Shown: positions 10,187 to 19,324 of the stretch, piece by piece
Numbering within the stretch: the stretch's first letter is position 1
How the letters are laid out: every line of letters begins with the position of its first letter
Assembly: GCF_027945075.1 (NCBI RefSeq)
Contig: NZ_CP116034.1
Coordinates: 2,046,001-2,110,000, forward strand
Length of the DNA stretch: 64,000 nt
Direction: 5' to 3'
Source of the DNA: Chryseobacterium sp. CY350
GTDB lineage: Bacteria > Bacteroidota > Bacteroidia > Flavobacteriales > Weeksellaceae
Program-made: the position numbers and the translations under genes
The notes under the pieces: model-generated
What the model saw: the letters and a program-made list of their open reading frames with translations, nothing else
Told to the model about the DNA's origin: nothing
Databases searched by the model: none

Positions 10187-11947
10187 TTACATTCTGTTAA
10201 CGGTTTGTATTCCGAGCAATTGAAGGGATTTCTGTATAGTTTTTCCAGTCAAATTAGACAAGTTGAGTCGGTACTGTTTTATATTTTCATCTTCCTGAAT
10301 TAAGATTGGATTATTCTGATAAAATGAGTTGTACGACTTCACTAAATCATATAAATAATTAGCTACCAAGGCAGGACTTAAACTTTCTGCAGCTCTTACA
10401 ACCGTAGGTTTGTAATTGGAAAGCTGCATGATTAACTCCTTTTCAGATTGACTGAGATCGATAGCTTCAGTTTGTCTCTGGACAAAATCAGCTTTTGCCA
10501 GCAAAGATTGAATACGTGCAAATGTGTACAGAATAAAAGGCCCTGTATTTCCATTAAAATCAATGCTTTCTTCAGGATTGAAAAGCATTTTCTTTTTAGG
10601 ATCTACCTTCAGCATAAAATATTTTAAAGCTCCTATCCCTATTCTTTCGTAGTTGAGATTTTTTTCTTCATCTGTAAAATGTTCTAATTTTCCTAATTCT
10701 TCAGATTTAAATTTAGCAATATCAAACATATCCTGCATCAATTCATCTGCGTCAACCACAGTTCCTTCACGAGATTTCATTTTCCCGTTTGGTAGTTCCA
10801 CCATTCCATACGATAAATGGAATAACTGATCTGCCCATTCATATCCTAGTTTCCCTAAGATTTTAAATAAAACCTGGAAATGATAATCCTGCTCGTTTCC
10901 TACTGTGTAGATTAATTTCTGTAGATTATTTTCTTTAAAACGCTCAACTGCCGTTCCCAAATCTTGAGTCATGTAGACAGAAGTTCCGTCAGAACGCAGC
11001 AAAAGTTTCTGATCTAAACCTTCATCAGTCAAATCACACCAAACCGAGCCATCTTCTTTCTGATACAAAACACCTTTATCCAAACCTTCCTGAATAAGGT
11101 CTTTTCCTAAAATATACGTATTGCTTTCATACTGAACCTGATCAAAATCAACTCCTAATCTTTTATAAGTCTCACCGAAACCTTTGTAAACCCAAGAGTT
11201 CATTTCAGTCCAGAGATTTCTTACTTTTTCGTCACCATTTTCCCAGTCGAGAAGCATTTGTTGAGCTTCTTTCATCAGGGGAGCCTCTTTTTTTGCTTGA
11301 TCTTCAGAAAGACCCTGCTCAAGAAGTTCAGAAATTTCTTTTTTATATTCCTGATCAAATTTCACATAATAATTCCCAACAAATTTATCACCTTTTACTT
11401 GATCAGTTTCCGGCGTTTCTCCTTTACCGAATTTCTCCCAAGCCAACATCGATTTACAGATGTGAATTCCTCTATCGTTGATAATCTGACTTTTGATTAC
11501 ATCGTAACCTGCTTCCTCAAGAATCTGAGCTACAGAAAAACCTAAAAGATTATTTCTTACGTGACCTAAATGAAGTGGCTTATTGGTATTTGGGGAAGAA
11601 TATTCCACCATTACGGTTTCGTTTTTCTTTTCAATATTCGAAAACTGATCAGCAACGGTCTGAAATTGATCTATAAAAAAATGATTCTTAACTTTTACAT
11701 TTAAAAACCCTTTAATTACTTTGAAGCTTTCCAGCAGTTCTGTTTGCTGTGTTAAAGCCTCACCCAATTCTACCCCGATACTTTCAGGATTTTTTTTCAG
11801 CTGTTTCACCAAAGGAAAAGTAACGATTGTAAAATCGCCTTCAAACTCAGTTTTATTCTCCTGGATTTCTAGTTTTATATCTTTTAACTGATAAACGTTT
11901 AGAATAACATTTTCCAGCTTTTGTTCTATGATATGTTTAATATTCAT
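10187..11947 (-). CDS. argS: Arginyl-tRNA synthetase
   Basis: A 586-residue class I aminoacyl-tRNA synthetase that charges tRNA-Arg. The N-terminal Add1-like domain is followed by SSPNTNKPLHLGH with the HIGH-type signature HLGH at residues 126-129, the GKMKSREGTVV variant of the KMSKS loop, and the C-terminal DALR anticodon-binding domain ending LLGIQTVNRM. Length is normal for the family. A TATATTTG -7 element lies 18 bases upstream of the ATG at 11947. Confidence 0.97.
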   Translation of the reverse strand: MNIKHIIEQKLENVILNVYQLKDIKLEIQENKTEFEGDFTIVTFPLVKQLKKNPESIGVELGEALTQQTELLESFKVIKGFLNVKVKNHFFIDQFQTVADQFSNIEKKNETVMVEYSSPNTNKPLHLGHVRNNLLGFSVAQILEEAGYDVIKSQIINDRGIHICKSMLAWEKFGKGETPETDQVKGDKFVGNYYVKFDQEYKKEISELLEQGLSEDQAKKEAPLMKEAQQMLLDWENGDEKVRNLWTEMNSWVYKGFGETYKRLGVDFDQVQYESNTYILGKDLIQEGLDKGVLYQKEDGSVWCDLTDEGLDQKLLLRSDGTSVYMTQDLGTAVERFKENNLQKLIYTVGNEQDYHFQVLFKILGKLGYEWADQLFHLSYGMVELPNGKMKSREGTVVDADELMQDMFDIAKFKSEELGKLEHFTDEEKNLNYERIGIGALKYFMLKVDPKKKMLFNPEESIDFNGNTGPFILYTFARIQSLLAKADFVQRQTEAIDLSQSEKELIMQLSNYKPTVVRAAESLSPALVANYLYDLVKSYNSFYQNNPILIQEDENIKQYRLNLSNLTGKTIQKSLQLLGIQTVNRM

Positions 11948-11964
11948 TATTCTAATTTGAAGTA

Positions 11965-11972
11965 CAAATATA
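11965..11972 (-). promoter_or_regulatory. -7 promoter element of argS
   Basis: TATATTTG on the minus strand matches TAnnTTTG and lies between the SusD terminator and the argS start. No clear TTG is seen at the expected -33. Confidence 0.5.
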
Positions 11973-11980
11973 CGGAAATA

Positions 11981-12007
11981 AAAAAACCGCCGAGAGGCGG
12001 TTTTTTT
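11981..12007 (-). terminator. Terminator of the susC-susD operon
   Basis: Stem AAAAAACCGCC/GGCGGTTTTTTT with a GAGA loop, 19 bases after the SusD stop. Confidence 0.9.
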
Positions 12008-12025
12008 ATAAGATTGGATGCTTAA

Positions 12026-13594
12026 TTAATTAGTATCCCAGATAAGTTTGGTATTCATTTTATCACCTCCTATTGCAGTTGAAGCAGCCTGATAATTTGC
12101 TGTATTCAATGTTTGAACTGAAGTTGGGTAAAATAATCTAGTTGGTAAATCTGTAAGACCCGCTATCAGCGATGTGAATGTATAGGTCGTTTGTCCATCA
12201 GTTTCTACATTCAACGTGCCAGTTTGTCCAGGTAATAATAAAGTGTTTGGATAACCTGTTCTTCGATACTCAGACCAAGCTTCATAAGGTTGCATGAATA
12301 ATGTAATGTATTTTTGAGTCAACACATTCTCCTTTGTAGCAGCTGGAAGAGAAGCTATATAAGCATCTATATCTGCAGTTGCAACACCCCATCTTTGCAT
12401 AGAGGCTCTAACACCATTTACATAGTTCGTTTGCGACCATCCGTTTGCTTCTGCTAAAAGAAATTGAACTTCAGAATATTCCATTAATATCTCCGTGTAA
12501 TCAGGTTTGAGAATATTCTTGCTAAAGAAGTTGGAGGATGAAGCCTGACTCGGAGCCAATGAGCTAGGAATTCCATAAGGCATTCCATTGAAGTCCGCTG
12601 GATTCGTTGATTCAGGGGCACTTCCATCTAAAATTGTAGCTTTTGGAGTTCCTTTAGGAGTAGCAAATTTGAACAATCTTGGATCTAGATCAAAATTACC
12701 TGAGTTACCTTTAAGTAAATCAACAAATGTTTTAGAAATTGCAAAATCAGATCTAGTTCTAAAATCATTGAATAATGGGGCAGGATTGATTAGGTTATTT
12801 TCATAACCCACACCCACATTATCAGCATTAGATGTCATTACACCAGATGCAATTGCATCTTGAATATGTGCTTCAGCTCCTGGAACAACTCCTTTTACAC
12901 GTGTCGCGACTCTAAGTCTTAAAGAATTCGCAAATTTCTTTAATTTTTCACCGGACCCAAAAAGAACGTCACCTTGGGTGAAAACTACTTCGTTCTCATC
13001 GAGCATTTCTGAAGCCTCCTTCAGCTCTTTTAAAATATCTGCATATACTTTTTGCTGGCTTGCAAATTTTGGTTGTAGTTGCCCATTTACATTTAGTGCC
13101 TGGAAATCTGCATCTTTATTGCCATACGAATAATAAGGGATATCTCCGAATGAATCTGCTAACGTTAAGAATACGTAAGAAAGCATTACTCGAGAAGCTG
13201 CTATTTGATTTTGCTTTGGACCGTATTTCGCCATTTGCACACTAGTTGCAGGATCATTATTCAAGTCAATTATTGACTTATAATCCTGTGCTACTCTGTA
13301 TGAAAAGCTCCATAAAGATACACCAGTAGATAGTCTATATTGATACCTATCTTCTTCTGTATATGCTCTCTGGGCTGAATATTGCACCCATGGTAAAGTA
13401 ATTCTTGCAGATTGCCATTGGTCTCTTGTATTGTCCATTAATTCTTTATTGGCACTATTGAATAAACCATAAGTTAGTGCTTGTTCTGTCGAATTTGGAT
13501 TGATATCTATTTCATCAAATTGATCTGAACAACTATTGAAAGTAAAAGTTGTTGCAACAACCGATAATATTAAAACTATTTTTTTCATTTTCAT
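12026..13594 (-). CDS. SusD/RagB-like outer-membrane lipoprotein
   Basis: A 522-residue lipoprotein with signal peptide and lipobox FNSC (Cys22), followed by a helical, TPR-like SusD fold (AxxLRLRVATRVKG, YSEVQFLLAEANGW and the C-terminal PTRLFYPTSVQTLN region). It caps the SusC-like transporter encoded immediately upstream and binds the nutrient on the cell surface. It overlaps the SusC stop by one base (TAATG), so the two are translationally coupled. The subgroup looks like SusD-like_2. No glycoside hydrolase or peptidase gene is linked, so the substrate (glycan, peptide or other) cannot be told. Confidence 0.93.
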   Translation of the reverse strand: MKMKKIVLILSVVATTFTFNSCSDQFDEIDINPNSTEQALTYGLFNSANKELMDNTRDQWQSARITLPWVQYSAQRAYTEEDRYQYRLSTGVSLWSFSYRVAQDYKSIIDLNNDPATSVQMAKYGPKQNQIAASRVMLSYVFLTLADSFGDIPYYSYGNKDADFQALNVNGQLQPKFASQQKVYADILKELKEASEMLDENEVVFTQGDVLFGSGEKLKKFANSLRLRVATRVKGVVPGAEAHIQDAIASGVMTSNADNVGVGYENNLINPAPLFNDFRTRSDFAISKTFVDLLKGNSGNFDLDPRLFKFATPKGTPKATILDGSAPESTNPADFNGMPYGIPSSLAPSQASSSNFFSKNILKPDYTEILMEYSEVQFLLAEANGWSQTNYVNGVRASMQRWGVATADIDAYIASLPAATKENVLTQKYITLFMQPYEAWSEYRRTGYPNTLLLPGQTGTLNVETDGQTTYTFTSLIAGLTDLPTRLFYPTSVQTLNTANYQAASTAIGGDKMNTKLIWDTN

Positions 13595-16518
13595 TAAAAT
13601 TTAAAATTAACATTTACCCCATAAGTTCTTGTAGATGGTAAAGAACCTCCTTCAAGACCTTGAATATTCCCAGAACCATAAGATGTATTTTCGGGATCAA
13701 TACCTTTATTTGAAAGATTCCAAGCAAATAAGTTTCTTGCAAATGCAGAAACCCTTACACCTTGGAAAACATTTCCAATAAGAGACTTAGGTAAATCATA
13801 GCCAAGAGTAATATCTCTTAGTTTAATATAACTTGCATCAAAAACATTTTGAGCATCAACAGTGTTATAATAAGTACCACCCCAGGTTGGAGCATCCAAT
13901 AATATATCGTTAGGAGTACCATCTTCTTTCACTCCCGCAAGGACAACACCAGCTTCTCTGTTTCCACCTAGAGCAGATTCTTCTAACATTCCAGAGTACA
14001 TACCCCACATGTTTGTTGTAGAAAAATATTTACCTCCTTCTTGAATATCAATTAAGAAAGACAAACTTAATGTCTTATATCTCAATGTATTTCTGAATCC
14101 CATATTATATTTTGGGAGTATCGAACCTAAAGATTGAATTTCAGAAGCCTTATAAAATCCGTTCTCATCAACTACTTTATTACCTTGAGCATCGTACACA
14201 TAATCCGTTCCCATTATACTACCATACGATTCGCCGACTTGAGCAACTAACTGAGCTCTGAAAGGAGCGTTTGTTAGCACTAAATTCTGAAGATTTCCAT
14301 ATAGATTAATTAACTTGTTTCGATTCCTTGCAAAATTCCATGCGATATCCCAAGAAAAGTTGTCTGTCTTAACGGGAACAACTGTTACCATTGCCTCTAT
14401 ACCCTTATTAGTCATCTCTCCAGCATTAATACTTTTAAAGAGGTAGCCTGATGCTGGGTCAACAGGGACTGCGATGATAAAATCTTTTGATTTTGTATCG
14501 TAGTAAGTTACATCTAATCCCACTCTGTTTTTGAAAAATCTCGCTTCAATACCAATTTCCTTTGTGATCTTAAGTTCTGGTGATAAGTCACGTTCTCCTG
14601 CCACATTCGGGTTAGAATATTGCGGTGATCCATTAAATGGTGATCTTATGTCAATATAGGTCCCTCTAACATATGGCGTCCCTCCTTGTGCAATGCTTGA
14701 CCATCCTGCTCTAACTTTACCAAAGGATAACCAATCTGCTTTTAGTGCATTAGAAAACACAAAACTTCCTGTCACTGATGGATAAAACCCGCTATCATTA
14801 AGCATCGAATACCAGTCATTTCTGCCGGTTGCTTCTACGAAAAACATATCCTTATATCCCAGCGAAGCTGAAGCAAATATACTTTTAACTGAAGCGTGAC
14901 TGTCTGCGTTTGTTGCTAAAGAATTTTCAACCCCATTTGCTAAATTATACAATCCAGGAATTATAAGTCCTCCAACAGTTGTACCATCCAAAAGGCTTGT
15001 TTTGTTATCTCTAATGTTGAAACCAGCAAATGTATTTACACTAAATTCTCCAAAATTATTATTATAATGCGCTCTACCTTCATAATTAAACTCAGACACA
15101 TTTCTTTTCTGTATAGAATAATTAGATACAGCTTGCGAACCTACGGCAACTCTTGAGCTTATAGTTTGCGTATAAACATCACCATAAACTTTACCTACCA
15201 CAAAGAAATGATCTGTAAAATTATAAGTAAGACCCGCATTACCAAAAAATCTGTGTCTAGAATCCGCTGAAGTATTTTCATATATTGTCCAATAAGGATT
15301 ATCGGAATAAAGAGGCGTTGCATCATCAAAGGCAGTTCTATTCCACGTTCGTTGCGAACCATCAGCTAATTTATAGTCTTTCAGCTTTTCAAAGTCAAGA
15401 TTTCTCTGACCAAAATGATAAAATTTCTGTGCCACGGAGTTATCGCCATACCCAACTTCTGGTCTATTGAAGCCCTCTGTGTGAACATAATTAAAAATAG
15501 CATCAGCCTTCAACTTTTCAGAAAGCTTAGAATTCATATTTAAACTAAAATTATCTTTTTTAATCTTAGACGTTGGAACAATACCGGAAATATTGGTATT
15601 GGTATACGACATTCTTACATTCGTATCGCCAAATGATTTGGCAACTGACACATTATTTGTATAAGTTACTCCTGTATTAAAGAAAGAATCTACATCATTT
15701 TTAGGTGCAACAAATGGTACTGGCTTGAGATAATCATTTGAAAATTCAGGATCAAAAGCATACCAAGGAAGATACATGAGGTTGGCATCATATTTAGGAC
15801 CCCATGACGCATCCGTCTCATATTCCTGAATATTATATGTCTCTCCATTAATAGTTGCTGTGGGTAATTTATCAGAATATCCACCACCATACTGATTCTG
15901 TAATTTTGGACGAATGTAAATGCTTTCGAATGCTAGACCAGAGTTTAGTTGAATATCTGTTCTGCCTTTTTTTGCAGACTTTGTGGTATAAATAATTGCT
16001 CCGTTTCCAGCTCTGGAACCATATAGTGCCGCAGCTGGGCCTCCTTTCAATACTGTTACAGTTTCAATATCGTCCGGATTTATGTCAAAAGATGCGTCAC
16101 CATAATCTCTACCTCCCGCACCTCTCTGGGTGTCTGTGCTGTTCACATTAGAATTGTCTAATGGCACACCGTCGACAACTATTAATGGCCTATTTTCACC
16201 TGAAATAGAGCTAATTCCTCTCATGGTAATTCTGGTAGACCCTCCCATTGTACTTGGTGCAGTAACCTGTACACCTGCAACATTTCCGGACAATGCACTT
16301 ACGGCATTTGTTTGTCCAGCATCAGATATAATATCTCCTTTAATCTCTTGGGCCGCATAACCTAACGCTTTCTTTTCTCTTTTGATCCCTAAAGCAGTTA
16401 CCACAACTTCTTGAATCTCTTGCGTTCTAACGGTATCATTCTTCGTGTCTTGTGCATTAACAACGACAAGAGAAGAAGATAGTACTATAATTAGCACACC
16501 TGCTGTCAATTTCTTCAT
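13594..16518 (-). CDS. SusC/RagA-family TonB-dependent transporter
   Basis: A 974-residue outer-membrane receptor: signal peptide (about residues 1-22), TonB-box-like EIQEVVVTALGIKR near residue 34, plug domain with MRGISSISGENRPLIVVDGVP and VLKGGPAAALYGSRAGNGAI, then a 22-strand barrel ending in the aromatic-terminated YGVNVNFKF. It lacks the N-terminal carboxypeptidase-D-regulatory domain found in many SusC proteins, so the TonB box lies directly after the signal peptide. It forms an operon with the SusD-like gene and imports an unknown nutrient using TonB energy. Promoter region 16519-16640 is shared with divergent rnhB. Confidence 0.95.
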   Translation of the reverse strand: MKKLTAGVLIIVLSSSLVVVNAQDTKNDTVRTQEIQEVVVTALGIKREKKALGYAAQEIKGDIISDAGQTNAVSALSGNVAGVQVTAPSTMGGSTRITMRGISSISGENRPLIVVDGVPLDNSNVNSTDTQRGAGGRDYGDASFDINPDDIETVTVLKGGPAAALYGSRAGNGAIIYTTKSAKKGRTDIQLNSGLAFESIYIRPKLQNQYGGGYSDKLPTATINGETYNIQEYETDASWGPKYDANLMYLPWYAFDPEFSNDYLKPVPFVAPKNDVDSFFNTGVTYTNNVSVAKSFGDTNVRMSYTNTNISGIVPTSKIKKDNFSLNMNSKLSEKLKADAIFNYVHTEGFNRPEVGYGDNSVAQKFYHFGQRNLDFEKLKDYKLADGSQRTWNRTAFDDATPLYSDNPYWTIYENTSADSRHRFFGNAGLTYNFTDHFFVVGKVYGDVYTQTISSRVAVGSQAVSNYSIQKRNVSEFNYEGRAHYNNNFGEFSVNTFAGFNIRDNKTSLLDGTTVGGLIIPGLYNLANGVENSLATNADSHASVKSIFASASLGYKDMFFVEATGRNDWYSMLNDSGFYPSVTGSFVFSNALKADWLSFGKVRAGWSSIAQGGTPYVRGTYIDIRSPFNGSPQYSNPNVAGERDLSPELKITKEIGIEARFFKNRVGLDVTYYDTKSKDFIIAVPVDPASGYLFKSINAGEMTNKGIEAMVTVVPVKTDNFSWDIAWNFARNRNKLINLYGNLQNLVLTNAPFRAQLVAQVGESYGSIMGTDYVYDAQGNKVVDENGFYKASEIQSLGSILPKYNMGFRNTLRYKTLSLSFLIDIQEGGKYFSTTNMWGMYSGMLEESALGGNREAGVVLAGVKEDGTPNDILLDAPTWGGTYYNTVDAQNVFDASYIKLRDITLGYDLPKSLIGNVFQGVRVSAFARNLFAWNLSNKGIDPENTSYGSGNIQGLEGGSLPSTRTYGVNVNFKF

Positions 16519-16622
16519 ATTTATACATTAATTTTGTGTTAACAAAGTTGTGAAACTTTTTCTTAAAAAACTGTTAAAAAGATAAAAAATTGTTATTCAT
16601 TTCATAGTATCAATATTTTTTC

Positions 16623-16630
16623 TACTTTTG
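16623..16630 (+). promoter_or_regulatory. -7 promoter element of rnhB
   Basis: TACTTTTG matches TAnnTTTG. A start site around 16637 leaves a short leader and favours the ATG at 16654 over the TTG at 16642. Confidence 0.5.
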
Positions 16631-16653
16631 AAGATTATAAATTGTTAATTTTT

Positions 16654-17238
16654 ATGGAATTACTAAAAAAATGGTCAAATTTTTATATAGAAGCTGGTTG
16701 CGACGAAGTTGGAAGAGGATGCTTGAGCGGGCCTGTTGTTGCGGCGGCGGTTATTCTTGATGAAAGTTTCGAGCAAAGATTAGTAAATGATTCTAAAAAA
16801 CTGAACTTTAAGACGAGAACAGCACTCGATTTATATATTAAAGAGAATGTCAAAAGTTATGCAATTGCCGAACTCCCTTCAGAGTTTATTGATGAACATA
16901 ATATATTGAATGCCAGTATTCATGCGATGCATCAGGCACTAGATAATTTAACGGTACGCCCGGAGTTGATTCTTGTTGATGGAAACAGATTTCACCCTTA
17001 TAATTTTATTCCTCATCAATGTATTATTAAAGGAGATTCAAAAATTTTGTCGATTGCCGCAGCTTCTATTTTAGCTAAAAATTATCGAGATCAGTTAATG
17101 ATTCAGTTGCATGAGGAACATCCCGAGTACGGATGGAATACTAATTACGGATATGCAACAAAAAAGCATCAGGAAGCCCTGATAAAGCATGGTTCAACAA
17201 AATATCACAGGCAATCTTTCAGGTTGAAATATGATTAA
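16654..17238 (+). CDS. rnhB: Ribonuclease HII
   Basis: A 194-residue RNase HII that cleaves the RNA strand of RNA-DNA hybrids and starts excision of misincorporated ribonucleotides. AGCDEVGRGCLSGPV carries the catalytic Asp17-Glu18 pair; LILVDGN and the SIAAASILAKNYRD block complete the active site. The ATG at 16654 is preferred to an in-frame TTG at 16642 because the protein then starts like its relatives and because the TTG would sit almost at the predicted transcription start. Confidence 0.95.
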   Translation: MELLKKWSNFYIEAGCDEVGRGCLSGPVVAAAVILDESFEQRLVNDSKKLNFKTRTALDLYIKENVKSYAIAELPSEFIDEHNILNASIHAMHQALDNLTVRPELILVDGNRFHPYNFIPHQCIIKGDSKILSIAAASILAKNYRDQLMIQLHEEHPEYGWNTNYGYATKKHQEALIKHGSTKYHRQSFRLKYD

Positions 17239-17303
17239 CTAGAATGAAATATGAATTATTATATTAAAAGCTTTAACATTTTAAATTTAAAATGATTCTA
17301 AAT

Positions 17304-17336
17304 AAAAAAGAGAAGCAATATTTACTTCTCTTTTTT
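17304..17336. terminator. Bidirectional terminator between rnhB and yidC
   Basis: AAAAAAGAGAAG/CTTCTCTTTTTT stem between two convergent genes. Confidence 0.85.
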
Positions 17337-17348
17337 GTTATATATTAT

Positions 17349-19148
17349 TTATTTCTTTTTACCTCTCGTCTGCTCCTGCGTTTTCTGCTGTTCCTGAGCC
17401 TTTTCCATCATTTCTCTCATTCTCTTCTGGAACTTTCCTTCTGCTTTTGGTTTTTCTTTATTAGCCTGAATTTGCGCATGAATTTTCTTTTCATCCAAGA
17501 TCACATATTTTATGACTAGAATAATCAAAATGTTAATCGCATTCGACACAAAATAATACCAAGATAAACCTGATGCTGAAGTATTCAGGAAGAATAAGAA
17601 TGTAATCGGGAAAATATACATCAATACTTTCATATTTGGCATACCTTCCTGTTGTGGCTGCTGCACATTTCCTGAAGTCATTACTGTATAAATTAAGATC
17701 ACAATTGTACACGCAATCGCAAACACACTTAAATGATCTCCCAAGAAAGGTATTTTAAATGGTAATTTAATCAAGTCATCATAAGCCGTCAAATCTTTTG
17801 CAAACCAGAATCCTTGCCCTCTCAAATCAATAAAGTTCGGGAAGAATCTAAACAATGCATAGAAAATAGGAATCTGTACCAAAGCCGGTAAACAACCCGC
17901 CATCTGATTTACACCTGCTTTCCGATAGATTTCCATTGTTGCCTGTTGCTTCTTCATAGGATCTGCATCCTTGAATTTCGCAGTAGCCTCGTCAATTTCC
18001 GGACGAATTACTTTCATCATCGCACTCAATTTATGCTGTTTGTACATAATTGGCGATAAGATCAATTTAACAATGATTGTCATTAAGAAAATAACCCAAC
18101 CTGCGGTGATTCCCCAAGATGCAATCAGGTTATACATCGGCATGAAGAAATAACGGTTCATTCCTCCGATGAATGACCAGCCTAACGGTAAAATTTCGTC
18201 AAAATTCTTATCGTAAGATTTTAATAATGGTAAATCTAATGGCATGAAATACCAGGTAAAATCCTGATTCAGTTCATTACCTGTCATTTGAACAAAACCT
18301 TCGTAATTCAGTTTTTTCAGATATTCTCCTTCTTCAAAAGCTTCCTGATTTCCTTTGCTTTGAGTAAAACCATTTTTAGATTCAATTACAGAAGCGAAAA
18401 ACTGCTGTTTTACACCAATCCAGTTAAGCGTTTCTTTTTCCTCTTCCATTGTTGTTCTCCCGTCATATTCATAATCTTCATAATTATTAAACGCATAAGA
18501 GAATTCTGAGTGAGACTGTTCCTGTGCTCTACCTTTTTCAAGGTTTCTAACCTGATAATCCCAGATAAAATCTGCTTTGTTATCTGAAGTCACTTTAGCA
18601 AGACCTTGAGTTCTCACTTTGTAATCTAATCTGTATTTATCTAACAATGTATAAACAAACTGAATGACTGCTCCATTATAATTGGCAGTCATAGTCACCA
18701 CATTTCCTGCAACAACCGGCGAGAAAACCAAATCTTTAGTATTGATTGTTTTGCCCGTTTTATCTTTAAACTGAAAACCGTAGTTTGAGTTATTTTTAGT
18801 GATCAGATTAAGCGGAAGATCTGCAGTGTCGGTTTTACGGTCATAAGCTTTATATTCTACGAGCTCTACTTTAGAAACCTGCCCCCCTAAGCTTGAAAAC
18901 TCAAGTTTCAATTGTTTGTTGGCCAAATTTGCAGTCTGAATTGAATTTGGAGTTACATTGGGATTGATATTGGCTGCCGGAGTTGGTTTTACAGGATTTT
19001 TTGCCTGCTCGGTTTTCTGCTGTTGTGCTTTTACGGCGTCTTCTTCCTGCTGTTTATTCTGGAAATAAAACATAAATCCGAAGAGTACCAAACATAAAAC
19101 TGCAAAACTAATAATCTGGCTTTTATCGAGTCCGTTGTTCTGTTGCAT
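17349..19148 (-). CDS. yidC: Membrane protein insertase YidC
   Basis: A 599-residue YidC/Oxa1-type insertase that inserts and folds inner-membrane proteins with or without SecYEG. An N-terminal helix (about residues 8-26) precedes a Gln/Lys-rich linker and a large periplasmic beta domain, then the conserved core beginning GWVIFLMTIIVKLILSP with the insertase arginine-free groove helices KQHKLSAMMKVIRPEIDE, and a basic C-terminal tail (KPKAEGKFQKRM...RGKKK). Length is normal for Bacteroidota. It lies downstream of pyrG on the same strand, a common arrangement in flavobacteria. Confidence 0.97.
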   Translation of the reverse strand: MQQNNGLDKSQIISFAVLCLVLFGFMFYFQNKQQEEDAVKAQQQKTEQAKNPVKPTPAANINPNVTPNSIQTANLANKQLKLEFSSLGGQVSKVELVEYKAYDRKTDTADLPLNLITKNNSNYGFQFKDKTGKTINTKDLVFSPVVAGNVVTMTANYNGAVIQFVYTLLDKYRLDYKVRTQGLAKVTSDNKADFIWDYQVRNLEKGRAQEQSHSEFSYAFNNYEDYEYDGRTTMEEEKETLNWIGVKQQFFASVIESKNGFTQSKGNQEAFEEGEYLKKLNYEGFVQMTGNELNQDFTWYFMPLDLPLLKSYDKNFDEILPLGWSFIGGMNRYFFMPMYNLIASWGITAGWVIFLMTIIVKLILSPIMYKQHKLSAMMKVIRPEIDEATAKFKDADPMKKQQATMEIYRKAGVNQMAGCLPALVQIPIFYALFRFFPNFIDLRGQGFWFAKDLTAYDDLIKLPFKIPFLGDHLSVFAIACTIVILIYTVMTSGNVQQPQQEGMPNMKVLMYIFPITFLFFLNTSASGLSWYYFVSNAINILIILVIKYVILDEKKIHAQIQANKEKPKAEGKFQKRMREMMEKAQEQQKTQEQTRGKKK

Positions 19149-19260
19149 TTTATTTTAATTAAAATTTTTAAATTTAAACATAGCAATGCCATGCTTTTTG
19201 AGTCGACAAAAATACTGTTTTTTTATCAAAACTCTATACTATAATATGTTACTATATAAT

Positions 19261-19292
19261 AAACTCAGACTGACAAAAATCAACCTGAGTTT
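19261..19292 (-). terminator. Hairpin between pyrG and yidC
   Basis: AAACTCAG/CTGAGTTT arms flank a 16-base loop; AT-rich sequence follows on the minus strand. It could attenuate or end pyrG transcription. Confidence 0.4.
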
Positions 19293-19324
19293 AGATATTA
19301 TATATGACGTCTGTAATTTTATAA

